Positions 1 through 9,466 are shown, counted from the first letter of the stretch. The stretch: 64,000 nucleotides of DNA from Rhizobium sophorae (GCF_013087515.1 NZ_JABFCN010000051.1:1-64000), one strand, 5' to 3'. Numbers and translations are program-made. The notes: generated by a model not told the origin, from the letters alone.

Positions 1-35
1 CTCAATTCTCAATGGAAATTATGCGCCTAACCGGC

Positions 36-491
36 TCAGTTCTGCGTGGAAAACAACACTGGTGTTCGTAGACATCTTTCAAAGTGGCGCACGTGAGGGG
101 GACGAATGTCCGCGTTCTTTCCTATTTTCCATTCGTGTTTCCATCGGATGAAATTTAAGTGTCTTCGGTGTAGCGGCCCGACGCTGGAAGCGGTTGTCAA
201 CCACCCAACTGGTGGCGGCTCCAAGGAAAGGTAAATGAGCAGCTTTGCAGTGATGAGATCGAACTCCACGGACGGATCATCCAATCTAGCAAAGCTTGGC
301 CAACCTTTGATCGGGACGTCAAAACGGATAACCTGCACTTTGACGCGTTCCCGATTTTTCCGCGATGTATCAATTTTCCACACATCGTCGGTAAATTGGC
401 AGTCCCTGGTAAGCCACCACCGGGGCGCAAGCGCAGCTATGATCTGATCATGTTTGCTTCGGCGGGCAGGTTTAGGGTCTATGCTCATCAA
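36..491 (-). CDS. Short island protein resembling the N-terminal part of a recombinase subunit
   Basis: This 151-residue product is not recognised with confidence. Its start codon overlaps the stop of the upstream recombinase-like gene (ATGA-type overlap at 488-491), so the two are very likely co-translated. Residues of about 110-140 (HLNFIRWKHEWKIG followed by an Asp-Ile-Arg-Pro stretch) resemble the SAM-like core-binding domain of tyrosine recombinases. No catalytic domain follows: the frame stops at 36 and the remaining bases to the window edge hold no long continuation. It could be a small accessory protein of a multi-gene recombinase module, or a recombinase subunit truncated by mutation. 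Confidence 0.5.
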   Translation of the reverse strand: MMSIDPKPARRSKHDQIIAALAPRWWLTRDCQFTDDVWKIDTSRKNRERVKVQVIRFDVPIKGWPSFARLDDPSVEFDLITAKLLIYLSLEPPPVGWLTTASSVGPLHRRHLNFIRWKHEWKIGKNADIRPPHVRHFERCLRTPVLFSTQN

Positions 492-2458
492 TATAACACC
501 GGGAGCACGTCGTCGTTCGCTGCCAAGCGCTTCTGTACTATCGCAATAGCTCGCTGGAATCGCAACCTATGCCTGCCCCGCTCTAGCAAATTGCAGTAAC
601 CGTCAATGATGACTTGGTAAGGCAGCCATGATCGTACCCAACGCCAGGGATTCAGCGACTGCAAACGCTCGCGAAGCCTTCCCAACGCTAGCCTGGCAAG
701 ATGTAATATCTCTAAGGAACGATCATCAACGACGAGGAGACGGTTTTCTTCGCTAACCGTACCGACACTCGGTACAATATCCTCTTTCGAGCTATGAACG
801 GATGCAAAATCAAGCCCGGAACCGAGACCTAGTTGCTGCCTCTTCTTTAGGTCATGTTCACTCAAGCCTAGCCAGCGAGCAGCATCGACGATACCAATAG
901 ACGCGGTGCTCTCCCAAAGCTCCATGAAAATTCGCATTTTTGACGAGTACACGGCATGTATTGTTGTTTCAGTCAGGTACTGATGCGTCATGTGCTCCGA
1001 CGAATGATCCGCCAGAGCCATCGGAAGCCGTACGTTGAAAACGCCTTTGGCTGCCTCGATGTTTATGAAAGTCTTTCTGATAGCCCGATGAGTGAATGGG
1101 AGGCCGCCCAGTCTGGGATGGGGCGCAAGACGATCTAAGAATGCATACCACCAGCCTTTGTCCACTGAAGCTATATTGCTGGAGGCGTTCCCGTCGAACC
1201 GCTCTCGCCAAATCCAGAGGCTATTAGCCGAAACATTGCCATCGCGATCCGCCTTCTCCCGTAGGGGCAAACTCATGTCGAGCCATTGTTCAATGAGCTT
1301 TACTCCTGGGAGACGACCGTCCTGACCCTTGATCGGAAGGTTAGCTTCCGAAGTGTCAGTGTCCGAGAGAACGCCATTGATCTTCAAATTGTTAGCTCTG
1401 TTTTTAGCCGAGCCAACGGATTTAATTCTTCGCCGACCACGACTTGCTTCACCGACGAACGGGTTTCGCCCTAAATCTGCGCATGGCTGCATATTCCAGC
1501 CGGTGTCGATGAGAACGATTACAAAAGCGGCATGAAGCGCGCGAGGCGTGGCTCCCAGGTACGGTCGCAGTTTCGATTGGCCTCCAGCCGATACGATAAA
1601 ACCTTGGACGCGGCATTGGGGTGATGCGCACTTGTATTCGTCATAGGTAATTGAATACAGAAGCTTTATTCCTAATTCAAAACGCTTCCGACTTCCCTTT
1701 TTTCCAAGGCTATGGCTGGATATTCCTTCTTTCATAAGTATCTCGTCAATTTGCCGAGCTGATGGTGTACCGTCGTCGAACACGATGCGTTGGCCGTCGA
1801 GGAACAGCTTGTACTCTTCAACGAATTCGTTCTCCAACTCGTCCCGGAGCAGCTGTAGTAACTCTATATTTTCCTTCAAAGCCGCGTCCTCGGCTTCTAA
1901 CCAGGACACCGATGGCTTTAGTCGCCCTATCTCGCGTGATAGATCGGCAAAGACTGGTGTCCTCGTTCCGGGAATATGTGGAATGTGACCCGATACCGTG
2001 AACGGAGGCAGAAAGTTAACGTTTGCCAACAGCTTGCTTAGCCGTTTGATGCCATCCCAGAAGCCCGCCCTCGTTTTATCGTTTGTTGACGAGGTAAAGC
2101 TAAAATCATCGAAGTTCTTTAGTCTTTCGAAAGCGTCGGAGAGGGCACGCTCGACGTCGGCTTTGACTATCCTTTTGAGGTTCCCGTCCATTATCGCCCG
2201 AAAAAAATCGCTACCTTCCGCCTTACAACGTGCGGCGAGTCCCCCTTGCAACATAAAGCGTCGCCACGGGCCGAAGTAGTTCGCGCCTGTTGTCGCATTC
2301 AAGCCTCGTAACGTGGCTTGGAGTGCGGTGACTAGCGGCTGCAAGCGCGCCAAACCGTAGACCGGAACAAGCACGCTTAAGTCGTACTTCGCATGTCCGG
2401 GAACATAAAACTCCAACGCCTCAGTTGGCGCGTCAAATTCAGTGAAATCCTCATCCAT
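488..2458 (-). CDS. Tyrosine recombinase-like protein of a mobile island
   Basis: The protein has 656 residues, longer than simple phage integrases. A degenerate tyrosine-recombinase catalytic region is visible: box II as RAIRKTF (residues 458-464, Arg461 in the usual place but Arg instead of His at the box start), ADHSS with His485, and the nucleophile candidate Tyr494 in MTHQYL. The place where box I Arg is expected (TGWNMQPCADL, about 319-329) shows Asn, so the first catalytic Arg seems absent. A C-terminal extension of roughly 160 residues follows. Such long, partly degenerate recombinases usually work as members of multi-recombinase operons (for example Tn554-like, RIT or GInt islands); assignment to one of these is inference. 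It lies 0.6 kb from the comM junction and is transcribed into the island. Confidence 0.7.
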   Translation of the reverse strand: MDEDFTEFDAPTEALEFYVPGHAKYDLSVLVPVYGLARLQPLVTALQATLRGLNATTGANYFGPWRRFMLQGGLAARCKAEGSDFFRAIMDGNLKRIVKADVERALSDAFERLKNFDDFSFTSSTNDKTRAGFWDGIKRLSKLLANVNFLPPFTVSGHIPHIPGTRTPVFADLSREIGRLKPSVSWLEAEDAALKENIELLQLLRDELENEFVEEYKLFLDGQRIVFDDGTPSARQIDEILMKEGISSHSLGKKGSRKRFELGIKLLYSITYDEYKCASPQCRVQGFIVSAGGQSKLRPYLGATPRALHAAFVIVLIDTGWNMQPCADLGRNPFVGEASRGRRRIKSVGSAKNRANNLKINGVLSDTDTSEANLPIKGQDGRLPGVKLIEQWLDMSLPLREKADRDGNVSANSLWIWRERFDGNASSNIASVDKGWWYAFLDRLAPHPRLGGLPFTHRAIRKTFINIEAAKGVFNVRLPMALADHSSEHMTHQYLTETTIHAVYSSKMRIFMELWESTASIGIVDAARWLGLSEHDLKKRQQLGLGSGLDFASVHSSKEDIVPSVGTVSEENRLLVVDDRSLEILHLARLALGRLRERLQSLNPWRWVRSWLPYQVIIDGYCNLLERGRHRLRFQRAIAIVQKRLAANDDVLPVLY

Positions 2459-3090
2459 TGGCAGATCAGCTCACGTCTTATCGAACTTTTCCTTCATGAA
2501 AGGAATTCTTGCGGAAGAATCCCGAAAACCACGAATTAGTGTTTTTTTCTTTTTTTTGACATCTAGATCAAAGAATTCCTTTATGAAATCGTTTCTACGT
2601 AGAATATATTTCCACTCCCAGGACATGTCAAGCGCCGGAGCGCAAGGTCCGGCACACACCCGCATTTGGTGTGAAAAGGGTCGCCGGATGCCGCTCCAGC
2701 CCTGTCCATGAGGTTTCCCCGGAGACTTCACACAATCGACAATGCGACTTGGAGTTGTTCAGCCCTGGATGAGTGTTGTCACGATGCTCAGTGCAAACCT
2801 GTTCGCCCGAACGGCGACATCTTTACCGTCGGACAGGAATTCTCATCCGAGAGCCGTTCTTCGCAACGACAGGAATTCCTTGAAAATCTTTCAGACCTTT
2901 TCTGAGCTGGCAAAAAAACGATGCGAGCGCGAACAGCCTGCAATTTGTGAGTTGCAGGCCACCTCTTAATCGAGCCGGTAAGGTCAGCGCCCACTAATCG
3001 CAGCGCGATTGACGTATCATCAGCAGGTGATTAATTTTCTTGTAAACTCAAAAACTTAGATCAGATACATTTTTTCGATGCTGGTTTCGG
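2459..3090. other. Non-coding right end of the island
   Basis: About 630 bases lie between the recombinase gene and the comM junction with no convincing gene; the short frames here have no recognisable protein. The stretch is AT-richer than the host and carries runs of T (about 2540-2558) and four copies of AGGAATTC. It probably contains the attachment-site arm and the promoter of the recombinase operon. The host/island boundary is near 3090-3095, where the comM reading frame stops matching the family. Confidence 0.6.
2493..2587. repeat. Inverted repeat upstream of the recombinase start
   Basis: The left arm TTCATGAAAGGAATTCTT (2493-2510) is matched in inverse orientation by AAAGAATTCCTTTATGAA (2570-2587), with about one base differing per arm. 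The spacer is T-rich. It sits 35-130 bases upstream of the recombinase start codon, a fitting place for recombinase or regulator binding; that role is inferred. Confidence 0.55.
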
Positions 3091-3323
3091 TCGCCTTCCT
3101 TCGGCAGGTCGGCAGGCGCCAGATTGACCGTCACCCGCTTCGCCGGCAGCGCCAGGCCTGAGGCGTGGAGGGCCGCCTGCACGCGCTCGCGGCTTTCGGC
3201 AACCGCCTTGTCGGGCAGACCGACGATCTGCATGCCGACCTTGCCGGGAGCGACCATGACCTGGACCTCGACCGGCACACCTTCGATACCCTGAAATGCC
3301 ACCGTACTGACACGCGCGACCAT
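3048..3323 (-). pseudogene. comM: comM/yifB (Mg-chelatase-like AAA ATPase) truncated by island insertion
   Basis: Residues 1-76 are the typical N-terminus of ComM/YifB (MVARVSTVAFQGIEGVPVEV and onward to the VNLAPADLPKEG segment). The family normally continues as a roughly 500-residue protein with an AAA+ ATPase core. Here, after the Gly codon at 3093-3095, the frame runs into unrelated AT-rich sequence for 15 codons and stops. ComM is a hexameric helicase that promotes branch migration during natural transformation. The missing 3' part should lie on the far side of the island, left of the window. The start is supported by AGGGATGGG upstream of the ATG. Confidence 0.88.
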
Positions 3324-3414
3324 ATGCCCATCCCTTGTCCCGCAAACTCTTATACCGCCCCCGGCCGTTCAGGGCCAGCGGTTGCAATCTGGCATGGAAG
3401 CTGGAATAAAACAA

Positions 3415-3429
3415 GAACAATCAAAGAAC
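3415..3429 (-). promoter_or_regulatory. LexA (SOS) box upstream of comM
   Basis: The sequence GAAC-AATCAAA-GAAC is a perfect match to the alphaproteobacterial LexA operator GAAC-N7-GAAC (GTTC-N7-GTTC on the other strand). It lies about 90-105 bases upstream of the comM start, between gshB and comM. comM is, as I recall, a known member of alphaproteobacterial LexA regulons, which fits the position. Confidence 0.8.
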
Positions 3430-3489
3430 ATAGTCAGGCATCCGCTGTGACCTTGGTTGTGCTCGGTCGCGGGACCAGAACGGTCATGA

Positions 3490-3506
3490 GCGGCTGGCTC
3501 AGCCGC
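3490..3506 (-). terminator. Hairpin at the gshB stop codon
   Basis: GCGGCTG-GCT-CAGCCGC forms a perfect 7-bp stem with a 3-base loop and overlaps the gshB stop (3499-3501). There is no clear T-run, so it may be a weak terminator separating gshB from the SOS-controlled comM promoter. Confidence 0.35.
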
Positions 3507-4446
3507 GCTTGCGCTCGATCGCATCCCAAAGCAGCGCTGCTATATCGGCGCCGCCGAACTTCTTGACCTCGCGAATGCCTGTGGGCGAGGTGACGTTGAT
3601 CTCGGTCATGTAACCGCCGATCACGTCTATGCCGACGAGCAGGAAGCCGCGCTCCCTCAGCGCCGGGCCGATGCGGGCGCAGATTTCCTGTTCGCGCGGC
3701 GTCAGTTCGGTCGCCTCGGCGCGGCCGCCGACATGCATGTTGGAGCGGCTGTCGTGTTCGGCCGGAACACGGTTGATGGCGCCGGCGAATTCGCCGTCGA
3801 CCAGGATGATGCGTTTGTCGCCCTTGCGCACGTCGGGCAGATATTGCTGGGCGATGAAGGGTTCGCGGAAAAGCTGGCCGAACATTTCCAGCAGCGAAGA
3901 GAGGTTGCGGTCGTCGCGGGTCGAATGGAAGACGCCGGCGCCGCCATTGCCGTAGAGCGGCTTCAGGATGATATCGCCCATCTCGTCGCGGAAGCGGCGG
4001 ATCTCGGTGGCATCCTTGGTGATCAGCGTCTTCGGCATCAGATCGGAGAATTCGGTGACGAAGATTTTTTCCGGCGAATTGCGTACCCAGGCCGGATCGT
4101 TGACGACGAGCGTCTTCGGGTGGATGCGCTCGAGCAGATGCGTCGAGGTTATATAGGCCATGTCGAAGGGCGGGTCCTGGCGTAGCAGCACGACGTCCAT
4201 GGTCGAGAGATCGACGCGCTCCGGCGCGCCAAGCTCGAAGTGATCACCCTTGACGTCGCGCAGCATCATCGGCTCGACGTGGGCATAGAGCTTACCGTCG
4301 CGAAAGCTCAGGCGGTCGGGGGTATAATGGAAGAGCTTGTAGCCGCGCGCCTGGGCTTCCAGGCTCATGGCGAAGGTGGAATCACCTGCGATATTGATGC
4401 CTGCGACATGGTCCATCTGGACCGCTACATTGGTGATCTTGGCCAT
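3499..4446 (-). CDS. gshB: Glutathione synthetase
   Basis: This ATP-grasp enzyme joins glycine to gamma-glutamylcysteine, the last step of glutathione synthesis in the cytoplasm. From the chosen start (MAKITNVAVQMDHV) it has 315 residues, the usual length for the family. ATP-grasp features include the ILKPLYGNGGAGVF loop and the C-terminal GIDVIGGYMTEINVTSPTG segment carrying metal ligands. An upstream in-frame ATG two codons earlier is possible, but AGGGA spaced 5-6 bases from the second ATG favours 4446. It is followed on the same strand by the truncated comM. Confidence 0.95.
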   Translation of the reverse strand: MAKITNVAVQMDHVAGINIAGDSTFAMSLEAQARGYKLFHYTPDRLSFRDGKLYAHVEPMMLRDVKGDHFELGAPERVDLSTMDVVLLRQDPPFDMAYITSTHLLERIHPKTLVVNDPAWVRNSPEKIFVTEFSDLMPKTLITKDATEIRRFRDEMGDIILKPLYGNGGAGVFHSTRDDRNLSSLLEMFGQLFREPFIAQQYLPDVRKGDKRIILVDGEFAGAINRVPAEHDSRSNMHVGGRAEATELTPREQEICARIGPALRERGFLLVGIDVIGGYMTEINVTSPTGIREVKKFGGADIAALLWDAIERKRG

Positions 4447-4531
4447 TTCCATCCCTCGCTGAATGCCGGACAGATGTAGGTCGGCCAGATATCAAACGCA
4501 ACGGGCAATCAAGGGCTTCCGGTCGCAGTTT

Positions 4532-5035
4532 TCAGGCGGCGATGCCCTGGTTGCCGTTGTTGCGCAGCATGTTGCGGAGACGGTAGGCAATTGCCAATGG
4601 CTTCGGGAAGGGCTTGCGCAGGAAGGCGACCTTGCGGACGTAAGTGTCGACCCGCCAGCTCGCCCAGGTTCCTCCGGCGAAAAAGGCGACGTCGCCGGCG
4701 CAGAGCGTTCGTTCGGTGCCGTCCTCGGCAGTGATATGGACCTCGCCTTCGAGGATCATCACCGTCTCGTCCCAGCCGAAGCGCCAGCGGAATTCGCCCG
4801 CCGTGCAATCCCAGATCGCCGTCAGCGAGGCCTCGTCATGGCCGCGCGAATGTTCGGCGGTGCGGGCCTGCGGATTGCCGCTGATAATCCAATCCGGATT
4901 GATCGGTGTGGACTTCAGCGGCAGCAGATCGCTCGCATGCGCCACGAAGGATTTTCCGGCCGGCTTCGCCACCGCATACGGCACCGAGCGCGCGGCCATG
5001 GCGACCGCACTTGCAAGCATCAGCTTCCAGGCCAT
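4532..5035 (-). CDS. Cupin-domain protein (DUF861/EutQ-like)
   Basis: This is a small beta-barrel protein of about 167 residues. The C-terminal half shows the cupin pattern typical of the Cupin_3 group: an EFRWRFGWDETVMILEGEV strand-turn segment and a CAGDVAFFAGGTWASW segment. No strong catalytic signature is visible, so the substrate is unknown. The N-terminus MAWKLMLASAVAMAARSV is mildly hydrophobic. Starting at 5035 drops 22 upstream codons that look unlike a cupin. It lies between gshB and yraN on the same strand. Confidence 0.75.
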   Translation of the reverse strand: MAWKLMLASAVAMAARSVPYAVAKPAGKSFVAHASDLLPLKSTPINPDWIISGNPQARTAEHSRGHDEASLTAIWDCTAGEFRWRFGWDETVMILEGEVHITAEDGTERTLCAGDVAFFAGGTWASWRVDTYVRKVAFLRKPFPKPLAIAYRLRNMLRNNGNQGIAA

Positions 5036-5150
5036 GAAACAACCCCAATTGTTATCCCTACCAAGACTGCGATAGCAGAGAGTCGTAACGACCTGGTTCA
5101 AGCGGGAGCTAAAATTTTAACGATCCGGAAATCCGATGGGTCGAAAGAGG

Positions 5151-5508
5151 TCAGAAGGCATCCGGAAAGTGCCGCGGCAGCCGGCCGGGCATGATCGCGA
5201 CGATGTCATAGCGCTGGGAAAGGCGAGCCTGATCCGCCTGGCGGGCGAGCCAGAGATCGCTTGCCGCCCGTATCCGCTTCTGCGAGGCGACAGAGACGGC
5301 ATCGACCGCCGCGGCCTCGCCATGGCGGGCCTTGACCTCGACAAAGACGGCAAGATCACCCTTGCGGGCGATGATATCGATCTCGCCGAGCCGGGTGCGG
5401 TGGCGTAGCGCCAGAATGCGATAGCCTTTCAGCATCAGGAAGGCTGCCGCGACATATTCCGACATGCGGCCCCGGCGCAGCGCCTTCCTTCTGATCGTTG
5501 CGAGATCA

Positions 5509-5519
<11 letters not shown>
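5151..5519 (-). CDS. YraN family (UPF0102) putative endonuclease-like protein
   Basis: The product of 122 residues has the family signature RGRMSEYVAAAFLMLKGY followed by RTRLGEIDIIARKGDLAVFVEVKAR, a PD-(D/E)XK nuclease-like core with E, D and E-x-K residues. The family function is not settled. Its start overlaps the end of rsmI by 11 bases, the common rsmI-yraN pairing, so the two are probably translated together. The 46 upstream codons open in the frame are arginine- and proline-rich shadow coding inside rsmI. Confidence 0.85.
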
Positions 5520-6426
<907 letters not shown>

Positions 6427-6685
6427 GCCATTTGCTTTCGTCCCGCCGGCTCGTCGCCGGCATCGAACCCTTATGGGCGAGCCGCACCGCTTCGGCAAGG
6501 GTTTGGATTTCTGTGAGCATTGCTCTGGAAAACCGCAAATGCAGGGGTGCCGGCGTCCATGCCTCTTGCAAAGCAATGCTGAAGTCTGCCATTTTGCCCG
6601 TCCACTCCCCCGGCCGCAAGCCGGGACAGCATTCTTCGGGTGCTCGACGCGCCCGGACAGTCACGGTCGAAAGCGGTAGCATCCC

Positions 6686-7804
6686 ATGCGTATTACTATT
6701 GAGCGGTCAAACCTGTTGAAATCGCTGAACCACGTCCACCGCGTGGTCGAACGTCGCAACACGATCCCGATCCTGTCCAACGTATTGCTCAAGGCCGACG
6801 GCCAGAAGCTCGACATGAAGGCGACCGACCTCGACCTCGAAATCACCGAGGCGACACCTGCTAGCGTCGAGCAGCCCGGCGCAACCACCGTTCCCGCACA
6901 TCTTCTCTACGACATCGTGCGCAAGCTTTCCGACGGCTCGGAAGTGCTGCTTGCCACCAGCCCCGATGGCGGCGCGATGACCGTGCAGTCCGGCCGCTCG
7001 AAATTCTCGCTGCAGTGCCTGCCGGAATCGGACTTCCCTGATCTCACAGCCGGCACCTTCACGCATTCCTTCAAGCTGAAGGCGACCGATCTGAAAATGC
7101 TGATCGACCGCACGCAGTTCGCGATTTCGACGGAAGAGACGCGTTATTATCTCAACGGCATCTTCTTCCACACGATCGAGAGCAATGGCCAGCTGAAACT
7201 CAGGGCGGTTGCGACCGACGGCCACCGGCTGGCGCGCGCCGATGTCGATGCGCCCTCCGGCTCCGAGGGCATGCCCGGCATCATCATTCCGCGCAAGACG
7301 GTCGGCGAACTGCAGAAGCTGGTCGACAATCCCGAAACGACGGTGACCGTCGAGGTTTCCGACGCCAAGATCCGGCTGACGATCGGCTCGATCGTCATGA
7401 CCTCGAAACTGATCGACGGCACTTTCCCGGATTATCAGCGCGTCATCCCGACAGGCAACGACAAGGAAATGCGCGTCGACTGCACGAGCTTCGCACAGGC
7501 CGTCGACCGCGTCTCGACCATCTCCTCCGAGCGCGGACGCGCCGTCAAGCTGGCGCTTTCCGAGGGGCAGCTGATGCTGACCGTCAACAATCCAGACTCC
7601 GGCAGTGCGACGGAGGAAGTCGCCGTCGGCTACGACACGGATGCGATGGAAATCGGCTTCAACGCCAAATATTTGCTCGACATCACTGCCCAGCTTTCCG
7701 GCGAGGAAGCGATCTTCCTGCTTGCCGATGCCGGCTCGCCGACACTGATCCGCGACACCGCTGGCGACGATGCGCTCTACGTGCTGATGCCGATGCGCGT
7801 CTGA
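6686..7804 (+). CDS. dnaN: DNA polymerase III beta sliding clamp
   Basis: This ring-shaped clamp tethers the replicative polymerase to DNA. At 372 residues it has the family's usual length. It starts MRITIERSNLLKSLNHVHRVVERRNTIPILSNV and ends in LYVLMPMRV, both characteristic. The three clamp domains are spread over roughly 1-120, 130-250 and 251-372. No dnaA or recF is adjacent, which is normal in rhizobia where dnaN is away from the origin genes. Confidence 0.98.
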   Translation: MRITIERSNLLKSLNHVHRVVERRNTIPILSNVLLKADGQKLDMKATDLDLEITEATPASVEQPGATTVPAHLLYDIVRKLSDGSEVLLATSPDGGAMTVQSGRSKFSLQCLPESDFPDLTAGTFTHSFKLKATDLKMLIDRTQFAISTEETRYYLNGIFFHTIESNGQLKLRAVATDGHRLARADVDAPSGSEGMPGIIIPRKTVGELQKLVDNPETTVTVEVSDAKIRLTIGSIVMTSKLIDGTFPDYQRVIPTGNDKEMRVDCTSFAQAVDRVSTISSERGRAVKLALSEGQLMLTVNNPDSGSATEEVAVGYDTDAMEIGFNAKYLLDITAQLSGEEAIFLLADAGSPTLIRDTAGDDALYVLMPMRV

Positions 7805-7858
7805 CGGGAACGAAGGCCGCCCGCTGCCGTTTTTCCTCCTGTCAAAACGGAGGATCTC

Positions 7859-8770
7859 ATGGCCAAAAAGACGGGAGCGGTGCGCATCGGCATATCCGGC
7901 TGGACCTATGCGCCCTGGCGCGGCCAATTCTACCCGGAGGACCTGCCGCAGAAGCAGGAGCTTTCCTACGCCGCCCGGCACTTCCGGTCGATCGAAATCA
8001 ACGGCACATTCTACAGCTTGCAGCGTTCCGAAAGCTTCGGCCGCTGGCGGGATGAAACGCCGGATGATTTCGTCTTCGCGGTCAAGGGACCGCGCTTCAT
8101 CACCCATATGCTGCGGCTGCGCGATATCGAGACGGCGCTCGCCAATTTCCTCGCCTCCGGCCTGCTGCGGCTTGGCCCCAAGCTCGGGCCGATCCTCTGG
8201 CAATTCCCGCCGAACATGGCCTTCGATCCTGATCTTTTCGAGAATTTCCTGGCGTTGTTGCCGCATAATGGGGAAACGGCGGCAGACCTGGCCCGGCGGC
8301 ACGACGGACACGTCAAGGGGCGAGCCTGGCTTGAAAGCGACGGGCACCAGCCGATCCGCCACGCCCTCGAAATCCGCCACGAGAGCTTCCGCTCGCCCGC
8401 TTTCATCGAGATGCTCAGGCGTCACAGGGTCGCTCTCGTCTGCGCCGATACGGTGAAATGGCCGCTGCTGATGGATATCACCGCCGATTTCGTCTATTGC
8501 CGCCTGCATGGCTCCGAAAAGCTCTATGTCAGCGGCTATGAGGACGAAGCACTCGACATCTGGGCGCAACGCATCCGCGCCTGGGCCACGGGCGGAGAAC
8601 CTGAGAATGCGACGCGGGTGCTGGCACCCGTAGCGGCGCGCAACAAGGGCCGCGACGTCTATCTCTATTTCGACAATACCGACGTGAAGCTGCGTGCTCC
8701 AGTCGACGCCGATCACTTGAGCGAAAAGCTCGCCGATCTCATGCCGCGTGTAGCGCCAAAAGCTGCATGA
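7859..8770 (+). CDS. DUF72 (YecE-like) family protein
   Basis: The product has 303 residues with the DUF72 hallmarks: RIGISGWTYAPWRGQFYPEDLP at the N-terminus, HFRSIEINGTFYSLQ, FAVKGPRFITH, GPILWQFPPN and near the end DVYLYFDNT. The family forms a TIM-barrel-like fold of unknown activity. An AGGAGG-like site (GGAGGATCTC) precedes the ATG, confirming the start. It stands 54 bases after dnaN on the same strand. Confidence 0.85.
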   Translation: MAKKTGAVRIGISGWTYAPWRGQFYPEDLPQKQELSYAARHFRSIEINGTFYSLQRSESFGRWRDETPDDFVFAVKGPRFITHMLRLRDIETALANFLASGLLRLGPKLGPILWQFPPNMAFDPDLFENFLALLPHNGETAADLARRHDGHVKGRAWLESDGHQPIRHALEIRHESFRSPAFIEMLRRHRVALVCADTVKWPLLMDITADFVYCRLHGSEKLYVSGYEDEALDIWAQRIRAWATGGEPENATRVLAPVAARNKGRDVYLYFDNTDVKLRAPVDADHLSEKLADLMPRVAPKAA

Positions 8771-8803
8771 ACTGTTGACGCCGATGTCCTTGTTGCGAAA
8801 ATC

Positions 8804-8823
8804 CTTGTCCCTTAAGCGACAAG
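8804..8823. promoter_or_regulatory. 20-bp near-perfect palindrome upstream of pmtA
   Basis: CTTGTCCCTTAAGCGACAAG matches its own reverse complement at 18 of 20 positions. It ends 42 bases before the pmtA start codon, in the 95-base gap after the DUF72 gene. A dimeric repressor or activator site is the likely reading. The regulator is unknown. Confidence 0.5.
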
Positions 8824-8865
8824 CGGCATATTAAGGCATTCGATCAACATGCGGATGGGTGGAGA

Positions 8866-9465
8866 ATGAGCTTACGGGTCAAGGTGAAGGAACGGTTCGG
8901 GAAGAGGTTCGACGACGAGATCCGCTTCTTCCGAGGCATGATGCAGGGGCCGAAGACGGTGGGCTCGATCGTGCCGACCTCCTCGATCACGGCGAAGCGC
9001 ATGGCAAGCGTCGTCGATATTCATTCCGGGCTGCCAGTGCTTGAACTCGGACCGGGCACGGGCGCCATCACCAAGGCCATCCTCGGCCGCGGCGTCCGGC
9101 CGGAAAATCTCGTTGCGATCGAATATTCGACAGATTTCCACAAACATCTGCTGCGGACCTATCCCGGCGTACACTTCATCAACGGCGACGCTTTCGATCT
9201 TCAGACCACTCTTGGCAATTTCAGTGGCCTCACTTTCGATTCCGTCGTCTCGGGCATTCCGCTTCTGAATTTCCCGATGGCGAAGCGCATCTCGCTGCTC
9301 GAAAGCCTGCTCGATCGACTGCCGGCCGGCCGGCCGATGGTGCAGATTTCCTATGGCGCGATCTCGCCGATCGCCGCCAATCCCGACCGCTACCATATCC
9401 AGCATTTCGACTTCGTCATGCGCAACATTCCGCCGGCGCAGCTCTGGATCTACAGGCGCGGCTGA
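8866..9465 (+). CDS. pmtA: Phospholipid N-methyltransferase PmtA
   Basis: PmtA methylates phosphatidylethanolamine three times with SAM to give phosphatidylcholine, a major membrane lipid of rhizobia needed for symbiosis. The 199-residue product has the rhizobial (Sinorhizobium-type) sequence: EIRFFRGMMQGPKTVGSIVPTSS, SAM-binding VLELGPGTGAITKAIL (about 58-73) and a short C-terminal IPPAQLWIYRR. It acts at the inner face of the cytoplasmic membrane. The next gene starts one base after its stop, suggesting translational coupling. Confidence 0.9.
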   Translation: MSLRVKVKERFGKRFDDEIRFFRGMMQGPKTVGSIVPTSSITAKRMASVVDIHSGLPVLELGPGTGAITKAILGRGVRPENLVAIEYSTDFHKHLLRTYPGVHFINGDAFDLQTTLGNFSGLTFDSVVSGIPLLNFPMAKRISLLESLLDRLPAGRPMVQISYGAISPIAANPDRYHIQHFDFVMRNIPPAQLWIYRRG

Positions 9466-9466
9466 G

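Noticed and set aside
2536..2559. T-run as a rho-independent terminator in the island end
   Set aside because: No GC-rich stem precedes the T-run in either direction.
6707..8716. 669-residue open frame on the minus strand across dnaN and the DUF72 gene
   Set aside because: It is antisense to two clearly recognised genes, and its repetitive Arg/Asp/Gly composition is the usual shadow of GC-rich codons.
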